A DNA stretch of 64,000 bases, from NCBI RefSeq assembly GCF_003315795.1, contig NZ_QMEY01000003.1:680340-744339 (forward strand), given 5' to 3'. The translations under genes and the position numbers were made by a program. Positions 34,937 through 42,429 of the stretch are shown here, one piece after another. Every line of letters starts with the position of its first letter. Position 1 is the stretch's first letter. This DNA is from Spongiactinospora rosea (lineage in GTDB: Bacteria; Actinomycetota; Actinomycetes; Streptosporangiales; Streptosporangiaceae). Under the pieces are notes generated by a model, which saw nothing but the letters and a program-made list of their open reading frames with translations, was not told the DNA's origin and searched no databases.

Positions 34937-35377
34937 TCAGGCGTCCTGCGCGCCGCCGGAGAGGGCCTGCCTCGCGCGGGCCAGGACGCCCGCGATGTGC
35001 GAGTCGTCCGGGGCGGCGGGCACCTCGGTGAAACCGGCCACGGGGTCGTAGGTGACGTCGGAGCCCGCGTCGATGAGGCGCTGCGCCCAGCGCAGCGCGG
35101 TGTTCACCTTCTCCGGCGGTACGCTGCCGCCCTGCGCGACGGCCGAGAGGTTGCGCAGGTTGGTGGCCGGGCCGGACTGGACGTGCTCGCGTTTGACCGT
35201 CCAGGGGATCGCGGCCCGGTGGTCGAGGGTCGGCCTGGCCAGCCCCGCGGCCCGCTTGGCCTGGAGCACGCCCGACTCCGACACCCCGAAGTGCTCGGCG
35301 ATCCGGCGCACCGTCCAGCCCTCGGCGACGAGCCGGGACAACTCCTGCCGGTCGATCTGCGCCCTGCGCCCCGCCAC
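34937..35377 (-). CDS. Helix-turn-helix protein, unrecognised
   Basis: A 146-residue protein whose N-terminal part (RQELSRLVAEGWTVRRIAEHFGVSESGVLQAKRAAG, in part VRRIAEHFGVSESGVLQAKR) is a clear helix-turn-helix. The C-terminal part is helical with no recognised motif. The GTG at 35377 was chosen because it directly precedes the folded part and has GAGAGG upstream. It ends 15 bases from the convergent membrane protein gene. Probably a DNA-binding regulator. Confidence 0.65.
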   Translation of the reverse strand: MAGRRAQIDRQELSRLVAEGWTVRRIAEHFGVSESGVLQAKRAAGLARPTLDHRAAIPWTVKREHVQSGPATNLRNLSAVAQGGSVPPEKVNTALRWAQRLIDAGSDVTYDPVAGFTEVPAAPDDSHIAGVLARARQALSGGAQDA

Positions 35378-35594
35378 GCTCGCCTCTCGTTCTTGCCCGC
35401 GACCTCGCAAAACCGCTCCCAATATAGCGAACCTCGCCGATCTCAAGCTCCCTGTTCAGGGAGGGGGCGCGAGGCGGAGGGCGGCGGGCCCGCCGGTGGC
35501 CCGCGCCCGCCCGGACGCGAGCCAGATCGGGTGGTCCGCCGCCCGTGGTAAGGTTTCTAACGCGCGCCAGGGGGAACACCTCCGCACCGCGCGG

Positions 35595-35669
35595 CGGGAC
35601 GTGGCCTAGTTTGGTTAGGGCACTTGACTGGGGGTCAAGAGGTCGCCGGTTCGAATCCGGCCGTCCCGA
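35595..35669 (+). tRNA. tRNA-Pro (anticodon GGG)
   Basis: A full cloverleaf is readable. The acceptor stem is CGGGACG/CGTCCCG, the anticodon stem CTTGA/TCAAG with loop CTGGGGG, and the T arm GCCGG-TTCGAAT-CCGGC. Anticodon bases 34-36 are GGG. The CCA is not encoded. Its 3' half is the left attachment site of the integrated element. Confidence 0.95.
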
Positions 35670-35670
35670 C
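35628..35670 (+). repeat. attL, 43-bp direct repeat (tRNA-Pro 3' half)
   Basis: Identical to 45322-45364 and begins at the anticodon loop of the intact tRNA gene. It marks the left junction of the element. Confidence 0.93.
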
Positions 35671-35677
35671 CGAGGTC

Positions 35678-35711
35678 AAAGGCCGCTACCGAGTCATCGG
35701 AAGCGGCCTTT
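35678..35711. terminator. Element-supplied terminator downstream of tRNA-Pro
   Basis: AAAGGCCGCT (35678-35687) pairs with AGCGGCCTTT (35702-35711) around a 14-nt loop. It lies within the element and replaces the tRNA's own terminator, which has been pushed to the far side of the element (45370-45399). Confidence 0.7.
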
Positions 35712-35719
35712 GTGTGTTC

Positions 35720-35742
35720 GTACAGCAGCGAAGTACAGCTAC
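35720..35742. repeat. Left arm-type site (probable integrase arm-binding repeat)
   Basis: A 23-bp sequence containing GTACAGC twice, 13 bases apart. It matches 45215-45237 at 21 of 23 positions in the same orientation. It lies 50 bases inside the left att core and overlaps the integrase stop codon. Paired copies inside both ends fit arm-binding sites for the integrase. Confidence 0.65.
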
Positions 35743-37028
35743 GGGGCGGTAGGCGAGCCTTCCGGTTGGTGATCAGTAGGGCCGCTGAGCCGGTCTCCGA
35801 GCCGCTTTAACGCCTCTCTGGTGACCTCGGCAGGCACTTGAGTGTAGATGTCCATGGTGATGCTGATCTGGCTGTGTCGGAGGATCTGCATCGCGGTCCG
35901 AGGATGTACATCAAGGGCTGCAAGTAGCGACCCGCACGTATGCCGGGTGTCGTGCACGCGGATGATCCGGACGCCAGCACGCGTGGTTCGGTGAGCGAAG
36001 CTGCGGTTGACGTTTCTGGGCTCGATCGCCCGGCCGGTCCGGGTTGTGAAGACCAGACCCTCGCCGGTCCATGGCTGCTCACGGGCCGCGCATTCGGCTT
36101 CCTGCCGCTTCTGCCGGATGCGAAGCGCGGTCACGCAGATGGCCGGGAGAGGTAGAACATCGGTCGAGTCTTCGGTCTTGGTGCGCTCCTTGTGAATGAG
36201 CTGGCCCCGTACTCGTTGAAGCTGCATGCTGACCGACAGCTCGCCGCCGTCCAGGTCCACATCTTCCCACCGCAGGCCCAGGACTTCACCCTTCCGCAGG
36301 CCCAGAATGAGAATCAGGACCCACGCGGCATATAACGGGTCCTCGTGTTCCCGTGCCGACTCCAGGAACTGCCGCGCCTCGTCTACGCTCCACGACGACC
36401 GCGCCCGTGGGCGCTTTCGCATCGTGGGGAGCTTCACCATCTTGGCAACATTGCGGGAAAGGATTTCTTCGGCCTGAGCCTGGCTGAGAGCCGCCCGAAG
36501 GGTGTTACGTGCCGCCTGAATCGTTCTTCTACTCGGATACGACTTACAGCACTTCCCGACAGCGCAGCATCGTTGCCGTTTACGGGGGTCGCTGTGCCGT
36601 TCCGGGCGAGCCGCATCCTTGCCCTGTTCGCAGCACTGGCACACGGTGGGCAGTTTGTTGACCCACTGCTGGACATCGCGGACGGTCAGCCGGTCCAGCC
36701 GTCTATTGCCTAGTGCCGGAATCACGTACAAGCGGCCGAGTGTCTCGTACTGGGCGTAGGTCTGCGGTTCTCGATTCGGTTCGATCACCTCACTCAGCCA
36801 GTACTTTATGTATTTCTCCACGGTCGGTATCGTCGTGGCCACCGGCCCTTTCTTTGCCTCATTGAGGAGCTTCACGTACTTGTCGTGAACCTCCTCGCGG
36901 CTCTTGCCGTAGGCCCACTTCTTCTTGCGCTCTCCGCTTGGTGTGGTGACCCAGACGTAGGCCGCGTAGCCGTTGCGATAGGGGAAAATGGAGCCTTCGC
37001 CGTTGGCTCGCGTGCGTGGTTTGGTCAT
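35739..37028 (-). CDS. int: Tyrosine site-specific recombinase (integrase)
   Basis: A 429-residue phage-type integrase. An N-terminal arm-binding region (GEGSIFPYRNGYAAYVWV) and SAM-like core-binding domain (residues ~70-200) are followed by the catalytic domain. The active-site residues are Arg245 (LGLRKGE), His359/Arg362 (HDTRHT), His385 (LRHSQ) and the nucleophile Tyr395 (DIYTQV). A Cys-rich insert (seven Cys between residues 130 and 161) interrupts the core-binding domain and may bind zinc; such inserts occur in other actinomycete integrases. ATG 37028 overlaps the upstream gene by four bases. It would insert the element in tRNA-Pro. Confidence 0.95.
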   Translation of the reverse strand: MTKPRTRANGEGSIFPYRNGYAAYVWVTTPSGERKKKWAYGKSREEVHDKYVKLLNEAKKGPVATTIPTVEKYIKYWLSEVIEPNREPQTYAQYETLGRLYVIPALGNRRLDRLTVRDVQQWVNKLPTVCQCCEQGKDAARPERHSDPRKRQRCCAVGKCCKSYPSRRTIQAARNTLRAALSQAQAEEILSRNVAKMVKLPTMRKRPRARSSWSVDEARQFLESAREHEDPLYAAWVLILILGLRKGEVLGLRWEDVDLDGGELSVSMQLQRVRGQLIHKERTKTEDSTDVLPLPAICVTALRIRQKRQEAECAAREQPWTGEGLVFTTRTGRAIEPRNVNRSFAHRTTRAGVRIIRVHDTRHTCGSLLAALDVHPRTAMQILRHSQISITMDIYTQVPAEVTREALKRLGDRLSGPTDHQPEGSPTAP

Positions 37029-37474
37029 GGCCGCCTTCCGAAGCGGTATCGGATGACCGGGGGTCCGGAGTGATCGATGGTGTGGGAATGGCACACGCCG
37101 TTGCGGATGAGGTCATCCAGGGTGGCCGTGATGACGTCGGGGGGAACGGTCACGCCGTGGTGAGCGAACATGCGGCACAGTTCGGCGTGGCTGAGCCCTC
37201 GGGCGGCTGCGATCTCCAGGGCGTCAAGGATGGTGCCGCGGACCTCGTTGGGGCTGGGCGGGGTAGTGTCGTCGCTCACGGCCAACGAGTCGAGCCAGCG
37301 GCCGTAGCTCAAGACGCTGATCCGGACTTGGCCGTCTGGCCAGACGACCCCGGCGGGAACGTTGCCGGCGGTTTCCCACTCCTGCCAGTCGGCAAGCGGA
37401 ATGCCCAGGTCGGCGAGGATGTCCGGGACGGTGAGCCAGTCGAACGGGCTACGGCCGGGCACGGCGAGCATCAT
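37025..37474 (-). CDS. Small winged-helix-like protein of the element
   Basis: A 149-residue protein I do not recognise. An N-terminal SPFDWLTVPDILADLGIP segment looks like a DNA-binding start. The C-terminal half (GTILDALEIAAARGLSHAEL, LDDLIRNGVCHSH) resembles a winged helix. It lies between the excisionase-like gene and int and overlaps both by four bases, so it is probably a recombination or copy-control protein made with the integrase. Confidence 0.6.
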   Translation of the reverse strand: MMLAVPGRSPFDWLTVPDILADLGIPLADWQEWETAGNVPAGVVWPDGQVRISVLSYGRWLDSLAVSDDTTPPSPNEVRGTILDALEIAAARGLSHAELCRMFAHHGVTVPPDVITATLDDLIRNGVCHSHTIDHSGPPVIRYRFGRRP

Positions 37475-37758
37475 CGGGCGCTCACTCCCGCTTCGCGCTT
37501 GAGGTCGGCAATGTAGTCGGCAATGGCGGTTCCGGGTACGAGCGCCGTGCGGCCCTCGTGGACGACGTACAGACGCCCGGCGTTGATGAGCTGGTAGAGC
37601 TTGGCGCGGCTCTGCCCGATCGCCCGCGCGGCGTCCGCGATGCGGTACAGGCGGTGTTCGGCGGGGATCTGATCGATTGCCGGTGCGGGGGTCATGGTGG
37701 TCTCCGGGCCGGTTTCGGGTGGTGTGGCACGACCGGTGGGCCGCTGTGGGGTGTTCAT
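37471..37758 (-). CDS. xis: Excisionase-like HTH protein
   Basis: A 95-residue protein with the MerR/AlpA-type excisionase fold: LYRIADAARAIGQSRAKLYQLINAG, then the wing RLYVVHEGRTALVPGTAIADYIADL (quoted in part: VPGTAIADYIADL). The ATG at 37758 overlaps the previous stop by four bases; an alternative ATG at 37695 keeps the whole HTH. It would bend DNA at the att site and direct the integrase towards excision. It is coupled to the next gene and through that to int. Confidence 0.8.
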   Translation of the reverse strand: MNTPQRPTGRATPPETGPETTMTPAPAIDQIPAEHRLYRIADAARAIGQSRAKLYQLINAGRLYVVHEGRTALVPGTAIADYIADLKREAGVSAR

Positions 37759-38198
37759 GCCGGAGTGGTGGGGTGATGGGCGGTCAGGCCGGTACGGCGG
37801 GCGCAGCGTGGGCACAGCCCGTACTGAAGGACGATGGGTCCGGCCGAGTACAGGCCGGTGTGCAGGGCGCGGGCGGGTTTGCGGCATCGGTCGCAGCGCA
37901 TGTCCTCGGCCGGGTCGGGCCGTAGTTCGGCGATGCAGCCGGAGCAGGTCACGCGGTCGGGTGCCCACGCGGCGACGTGGAGCACGGTAGGCGCGTCCAG
38001 GTGCGGGCAGCACAGCGCGGTGCCGGTGTGCAGCGCGCGGGCGACGGCGCGGGCCTGCCCGTCCAGCCAGGGCACGTTCACCTTGCGCGCCGGGGTGCGG
38101 CATGCGGTGGCGGCGAATCGATCGATGATCGTGTTCGCCTCCTTCGTCGCGGCCCACAACTGGTCGTTCAGGGCGGTGATGTGCGAAGGGGCGGTCAT
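37755..38198 (-). CDS. Zinc-ribbon-like small protein of the element
   Basis: A 147-residue protein. The C-terminal two thirds have Cys/His pairs typical of metal-binding ribbons: CCPHLD, CSGC, CDRC and CPRC. The N-terminus (HITALNDQLWAATKEANTIIDRF, in part LNDQLWAATKEANTIIDRF) is helical. First gene of a four-gene unit ending in int. Function unknown; a nucleic-acid or protein-binding role is plausible. Confidence 0.6.
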   Translation of the reverse strand: MTAPSHITALNDQLWAATKEANTIIDRFAATACRTPARKVNVPWLDGQARAVARALHTGTALCCPHLDAPTVLHVAAWAPDRVTCSGCIAELRPDPAEDMRCDRCRKPARALHTGLYSAGPIVLQYGLCPRCARRTGLTAHHPTTPA

Positions 38199-38240
38199 GA
38201 GAGGGTCCTTTGCGGAGATCGGAGAACCAGGAGGCGGTTC

Positions 38241-38537
38241 ATGACGACGGGCGAGGGACAGCGCCGGTGTTTCGAGCCGGGCTTCGTGGTGGCGTTGCGT
38301 GTGCGTGAAGGTGCCGCGCCGCTGCGGAGCTATGTGGGCAAGGTGCAGGCGGCAGACGAGCACGGGGTGCGGGTCACCCTGGCGGACTGGCTGGTCGGCG
38401 GGTTCGTCAGCCACGACCTGTTCGTGCCGTGGGCCAACATCGAAGTGGCCTACATCGCGACGGAGGACTACACCCCGGGTGAGGGTGAGCTGGGCCGGTG
38501 GCAGGAAGCGTTGAAGGCCGACAGCGGCCAGGAGTGA
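38241..38537 (+). CDS. Small hypothetical protein of the element
   Basis: A 98-residue protein with SH3-like beta segments (FVVALRVREGAAPLRSYVGK, VRVTLADWLVGGFVSHDLFVPW). ATG 38241 has AGGAGG eight bases upstream. It is divergent from the zinc-ribbon gene, with only 42 bases between, and convergent with the RepA-like gene. Unknown function. Confidence 0.6.
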   Translation: MTTGEGQRRCFEPGFVVALRVREGAAPLRSYVGKVQAADEHGVRVTLADWLVGGFVSHDLFVPWANIEVAYIATEDYTPGEGELGRWQEALKADSGQE

Positions 38538-38568
38538 GACGGCTTCGGCTTCCCCGGACGGCAGGCAG

Positions 38569-38737
38569 AGCGCCGAAGGGAGCCAAGGGAGCGAAGGGAG
38601 CGGGTTTTCGGAAGGCACACCCTTCGCTCCCTTTGCACCGCGCGGGAAGGTCGCGCGGCGGGCTTGCGCGGCGAAGGGCGTGAAGGGCGTACTCCTCACA
38701 GAGCCGCTCCCTTCGCGCTCTTGGCTCCCTTGGCGCT
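38569..38737. repeat. Imperfect 35-bp inverted repeat between convergent element genes
   Basis: The left arm (38569-38603) contains three ~9-bp GAAGGGAGC-type units. The right arm (38704-38737) is its near-perfect reverse complement and encodes the C-terminus of the RepA-like protein. A second hairpin inside (AAGGGAGCGAAGGG 38585-38598 with CCCTTCGCTCCCTT 38620-38633) probably ends transcription from both sides. Confidence 0.6.
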
Positions 38738-39913
38738 GCCGGTGGCGTGCAGTGCCCAGACCCAGCCGCCCCCGAAGTCGGACTTACGGGAGGCGACGCG
38801 GGCCTTGGCTTTTGCGCGCTTGAGCTGGTCGCGGGAGAACCCGGCGGCGCTGCCTTCCTGAAACACCTCTAAGGCGGTGGCCTCCTGGTTGGGCTGGCCG
38901 GTGAGGTAGCCGGTCAGCCACAAGGCCGCCTCATCGCGTTCGGCACGCTCGGACGGGTCGCCGCTCCCTTCGGCAAGGATGTCGTCCACACTGCGGTCGG
39001 ATTCGCCGGTGAAGTCGAGCTTGCCGACGTAGGCCGGTCCTTCCTCGGTGGCCACTTCCGCCGTGCTCACCACGTACCGCAGGGACGGCAGGTCCAGGCG
39101 GCCCAGGTTGTTCTTGGCCTGACTCAAGACGCACGAGCCGTCATCGGCCTGCGGGTCGCGGGCGATGGCGAGTACGGCCCGCGCCACGGCGGAAAACGCC
39201 CGCGAGCCGGTGATGAGGTTCAGCGCGTCGGTGTTGGCCGACTTGTTGAAGTGGGCCAGCCCGACCACCGAGCATCCGGTCGTGTCGGCCAGGCGCACCA
39301 GTGGTTCCAGCGCTGTGCGTAGTTGCTGGTCTTTGAAGCTGTCGATCTGGGAGGAGATCAGCGACAGCAGGGGATCGGCGGCCAGCAGGGACACCCCGAT
39401 CTCGGTGATGACCTCGGCCAGCTCATCGCAGTCACGGGGCAAGGTGAGCTGATCGAAGCCGCCGGGCCGTTCGACATCGACGCGGAAGACCTTCTCCAGG
39501 TCGGCCCCGGCCGCGTGCAGGCGCGGGCCGATGGTGTGCTCCCAGGAGTCCTCGGTGGCGGCGTAGATGACCGGCCGGGGCGTGCCCTGGTGGAGACCGG
39601 GCAACTCACCGCGAGTGAGGCGGGCGGTCAGCCACGCCAGGATCAGTGACTTGCCGATGCCCTCCCGCCCCGGGATCAAGGTGAGTGCTCCGGCGGGGAT
39701 GCGGTCGGCCCACAGCCAGCGGACCGGGCGGAGCCGGACCGCCGATGCCGGGGTGAGTTTCAGGCGGCGGGGCGTGCCGTCGAAGGCGTCGAAGGTGTTG
39801 CCGGTGGCGGGCGGCTGATGGGTCGCCCCGGTCGTCTCGGGTGGGGTGAGGTTCTTGAGCGGGGGCGCGTCCTGGGGCGGGTGCCCGTTGAGCGCGCCGT
39901 TGAGGTGAGACAA
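38696..39913 (-). CDS. RepA/RecA-fold ATPase (AAA_25-type), probable element replication protein
   Basis: A 405-residue protein. A disordered N-terminus is followed by a RecA-like core with Walker A LIPGREGIGKSLILAW, Walker B SLLAADPLLSLI and a sensor-like LAHFNKSANTDALNLITGSRAFS. This resembles RepA-type hexameric helicases and the AAA_25 family found on plasmids and AICEs. It probably unwinds the element's origin, which may lie in the repeat-rich right flank. The C-terminus (GSAKGAKSAKGAAL) is encoded by repeat units that pair with the downstream inverted repeat. Confidence 0.75.
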   Translation of the reverse strand: MSHLNGALNGHPPQDAPPLKNLTPPETTGATHQPPATGNTFDAFDGTPRRLKLTPASAVRLRPVRWLWADRIPAGALTLIPGREGIGKSLILAWLTARLTRGELPGLHQGTPRPVIYAATEDSWEHTIGPRLHAAGADLEKVFRVDVERPGGFDQLTLPRDCDELAEVITEIGVSLLAADPLLSLISSQIDSFKDQQLRTALEPLVRLADTTGCSVVGLAHFNKSANTDALNLITGSRAFSAVARAVLAIARDPQADDGSCVLSQAKNNLGRLDLPSLRYVVSTAEVATEEGPAYVGKLDFTGESDRSVDDILAEGSGDPSERAERDEAALWLTGYLTGQPNQEATALEVFQEGSAAGFSRDQLKRAKAKARVASRKSDFGGGWVWALHATGSAKGAKSAKGAAL

Positions 39914-40004
39914 GGGTGGCTCCTTGCACGGTTGGACCGCCGGACCACCGGCCGGGGGCGGGCGGTCCGGGCGAGGGCGAGCAAGCGGGGTGTGGCCGGT
40001 CCGG

Positions 40005-40193
40005 TCAGTCCGGTAGGGCGGCGGGGGCGATGCCGAACGCGGTCAGCAGGTCGTGCGCGGCCTGCCGGGCGTCGCCCATCTCGTGGCCCTCAAAGCGGGC
40101 CTTGACGCCCCGGCGGCTCAGCTCGTGCATGACCAGCACGACCACGCCCCAAGCGTCGAACCCGGACTCGGCGGGGCCGGTGGGCTCAGCCAT
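40005..40193 (-). CDS. Small hypothetical protein of the element
   Basis: A 62-residue helical protein (WGVVVLVMHELSRRGVKARF). It begins inside the end of the HNH gene (8-base overlap) and ends 91 bases before the RepA-like start. Function unknown. The low length makes the call uncertain, but the overlap and codon use fit a real gene. Confidence 0.5.
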   Translation of the reverse strand: MAEPTGPAESGFDAWGVVVLVMHELSRRGVKARFEGHEMGDARQAAHDLLTAFGIAPAALPD

Positions 40194-40704
40194 GGGTCAC
40201 CACCGTCCAGGCCAGCACCAGCAGGGCGGGCAGTACCGGCACCAGCGGGCGGAACGGCCGGAACGGGCCGCGGCGGTGGTCCGGCGCGCGGGCGGGGAGT
40301 CCTGCCCTACTGTCCCCACTATCGGGCTTACTGGGCTTACGTACAGGGCGAACGCAGCGCGCCAGCAGCGCGCGGGCGGCGGCGGACCGGTCACCGGCGA
40401 GGGCGGCCAGATGCCGGCGGAACGCGTCGGCACGGCGGGGCCGAAGCCCCGGCCGGAACCCGCAGGTCCGCACGAACGCGGTCGGCGGGCGGTCGGCTTT
40501 GGCCTGGTTGCATGGCTCGCAGGCCAGCACCAGGTTTGCCCGCGCCCACGTCCCGCCCAACGCGGTCGGCACCAGGTGATCCAAGGTGGCTTCGGTCGCC
40601 GGGTCGGCGAAGCGGTGGCGGCAGTAGAAGCACCGCGCGCCATCCCGGGCGGCCAGTTGGCGGCGGTAGCGCTGCCGCTTGTCGGAGTTGGGGCGGGTGG
40701 TCAT
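40186..40704 (-). CDS. HNH endonuclease
   Basis: A 172-residue protein with a compact HNH domain: metal-binding CFYCRHRF, catalytic TLDHLVPTALGGT and NLVLACEPCNQAKADRP, the last supplying the second Cys pair. The C-terminal ~70 residues are basic and disordered, ending with a hydrophobic segment (LVPVLPALLVLAWTVV). HNH nucleases in elements may serve mobilisation, DNA packaging or defence. It shares one base with the upstream gene (TGATG). Confidence 0.85.
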   Translation of the reverse strand: MTTRPNSDKRQRYRRQLAARDGARCFYCRHRFADPATEATLDHLVPTALGGTWARANLVLACEPCNQAKADRPPTAFVRTCGFRPGLRPRRADAFRRHLAALAGDRSAAARALLARCVRPVRKPSKPDSGDSRAGLPARAPDHRRGPFRPFRPLVPVLPALLVLAWTVVTHG

Positions 40705-41030
40705 CAGGCCACCCGTTCGGGCGTGGCGGTGGCCATGGCGCTGGCGAGGGTTCTGGCCAACATCCACGCCCGGACACGCGCGGTGCCCTCGCGGCGGGAG
40801 TCGGACCACAAACCGGCCCGGTCGGCGCTGTGGTCGCCGGGGGTGGTGTTCTGCTTTTCGTCCTGGAAGGCGTACCACTTCACCGAAGCCCGTCCGCCCA
40901 GACGGGCGGTCCCCTGAGCGATCCAGGCGGCCATCTGCTCTATGGAGGTGGCTCGCGCGCCGGTCGGCATGTCGGAGGCGTACAGCGCCACGGCCAGCTC
41001 GGTGTAGGTCATCTCAGCGGGCGAGAGCAT
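40704..41030 (-). CDS. Small hypothetical protein of the element
   Basis: A 108-residue helical protein (TYTELAVALYASDMP, ATSIEQMAAWIAQGTARLGG). No family recognised. It is linked by one-base TGATG overlaps to both neighbours, so it belongs to the same leftward operon as the HNH and RepA-like genes. ATG 41030 was chosen on that overlap. Confidence 0.6.
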   Translation of the reverse strand: MLSPAEMTYTELAVALYASDMPTGARATSIEQMAAWIAQGTARLGGRASVKWYAFQDEKQNTTPGDHSADRAGLWSDSRREGTARVRAWMLARTLASAMATATPERVA

Positions 41031-41362
41031 CAGGCCACCACCGGACCGGCCAGCGTGCGAACGATGGCGCGGTACCACTCCAGGTGCGCTTCGCCGCTCG
41101 GGTCCGGGCCGCCGTTATCGGCGGACAGCATGGCCATGGTCTCGTAGATCTCGCTGGCGGGGTTCTCGGTCAAGATGGTCTTCAGCTCGGCCTGGACCTC
41201 GGCGGCGGTCGGGACGGTGCGGGTCTGCCACTTGGAGATGAAGCTCACCGACAGACCGGTCAGGAGCATGGCCGCCTCGTCCACAGTCAGGCCCATCAGG
41301 GCCGCGTGCCGCTCGAAGCTCATTGGGACCTGCTCCTCGACCGGGATAGCGTAGAGGTACAT
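41030..41362 (-). CDS. Small HTH-like protein, first gene of the leftward element operon
   Basis: A 110-residue protein. MGLTVDEAAMLLTGLSVSFISKWQ looks like an XRE-type helix-turn-helix, though degenerate, and a helical C-terminus follows. ATG 41362 has AAGGAGACC upstream. As the first gene of the operon divergent from the HTH-sensor gene it could be an activator of the replication genes, comparable in position to Pra in pSAM2-type elements. That is inference. Confidence 0.6.
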   Translation of the reverse strand: MYLYAIPVEEQVPMSFERHAALMGLTVDEAAMLLTGLSVSFISKWQTRTVPTAAEVQAELKTILTENPASEIYETMAMLSADNGGPDPSGEAHLEWYRAIVRTLAGPVVA

Positions 41363-41447
41363 CGAGAGGTCTCCTTAACTGATCGATGTCCGGCCCTGGC
41401 GGGGTGCCACCCGCCGGGGCCTTCCTTGTGTCCGGGGCCCAACCTCG

Positions 41448-41471
41448 CTTGCGTTAGCCCCCTTACGCAAG
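41448..41471. promoter_or_regulatory. Inverted repeat in the element's divergent control region
   Basis: CTTGCGT (41448-41454) and ACGCAAG (41465-41471) are separated by ten bases. It lies in the 209-bp gap between the two divergent transcription units and is operator-like. Confidence 0.5.
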
Positions 41472-41535
41472 GACGGTAACCCCGGCTCTCAGAGACCGTC
41501 AAGGGGTTCGACTAGATTCCCGTAACCCCCCTTAC

Positions 41536-41559
41536 TAGACTGTCGGAGACCGCCGACAG
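41536..41559. promoter_or_regulatory. -10 element and overlapping inverted repeat upstream of the HTH-sensor gene
   Basis: TAGACT (41536-41541) fits a -10. The inverted repeat CTGTCGG/CCGACAG (41540-41546 and 41553-41559) lies over the expected transcription start, where a repressor would block it. Confidence 0.5.
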
Positions 41560-41571
41560 AAGGGTGACGCG

Positions 41572-42429
41572 GTGCACGAACTGAGAAAGATCAAGGAGAC
41601 CGCAGACCCGTTGGAGCGGGTCCGGCTAGCGACGGAAGCGCTTGCCGAGTACCAAGAGGCCATCTCCGATCTCGGGCGCATCCGCCGTGATGCGGTCGAG
41701 TACCTGCGCAGCCAGGGAATGACGCTCACGGAAATCGCAGACCGGGCGGGGGTCAGTCGTGCCCGACTCTCCCAGCTTGGGACGACACGCCGGGCGGTTG
41801 AGCGTGCACTCTTTTCCGAGGGTGCGCCGATCACTATTGCTGTGGACACCAAACAGGAGTCCGAATCGGGTCGCCCGGTAGTGCATCAGGAACACACTGC
41901 TGCAATCGAAATCATCACTCGAACGGCTCGAAAGGTGGGGCTTGAGGCTGGCTCTGTTGAATACATTACGCCACCCGGAATTATCGACCTGAATCGGGAC
42001 GGGCTAGTGGTAGTTTGCGGCCCCCGCCGTTCACCACTAATCGCGCAGGTTCTCGCCGCCGATGAACGATACGGTTTCGAGAAAGATGAGCAGGGTTGGC
42101 TCCTGGTCGATAAGGCAACGGGCCGAGAGTACCGTTCTCCGGAGGATTCTGGAAAGCCTGGTGACTATGCCTATTTGGGGCGCCTCCCTCGCCCTGACGG
42201 GCGTGGCCACTGGCTGTATATGGCCGGTATTCACGCGCCGGGGGGACAGGGGGCCGCTATGTATCTCGAACGAGAGCTAGCCGACCTGTATCGGAACGTT
42301 CGCGCTGGCCGTTGGTCTTGCCTTATCGAGTGCGAATGGGACCCTGAGAGTCTGGGGTTGGTACGGGCCGAGCTACTTGCTCCCATACATCAGCCAGGGA
42401 GGTCAAGTGCGCGTCAGCGTCGCAAGTGA
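41572..42429 (+). CDS. HTH protein with C-terminal sensor-like domain (element regulator or cargo)
   Basis: A 285-residue protein. A helical N-terminus and a sigma-like helix-turn-helix (LRSQGMTLTEIADRAGVSRARLSQL, residues ~45-69) are followed by a C-terminal domain of about 130 residues with VVVCGPRRSPLIAQVLAADERYGFE, DYAYLGRLPRPDGRGHWLY and AGIHAPGGQGAAMYLERELADLY. I do not recognise that domain; its Gly-rich and aromatic motifs suggest ligand binding. GTG 41572. It overlaps the phosphatase gene by 23 bases, so the two are co-translated. Codon use is less GC-biased than the host. Confidence 0.75.
   Translation: MHELRKIKETADPLERVRLATEALAEYQEAISDLGRIRRDAVEYLRSQGMTLTEIADRAGVSRARLSQLGTTRRAVERALFSEGAPITIAVDTKQESESGRPVVHQEHTAAIEIITRTARKVGLEAGSVEYITPPGIIDLNRDGLVVVCGPRRSPLIAQVLAADERYGFEKDEQGWLLVDKATGREYRSPEDSGKPGDYAYLGRLPRPDGRGHWLYMAGIHAPGGQGAAMYLERELADLYRNVRAGRWSCLIECEWDPESLGLVRAELLAPIHQPGRSSARQRRK

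Noticed and set aside
38498..38737. Possible small gene encoding repeated KGAKGA units
   Set aside because: No ribosome site. The repeats are explained by the inverted repeat that includes the end of the RepA-like gene.
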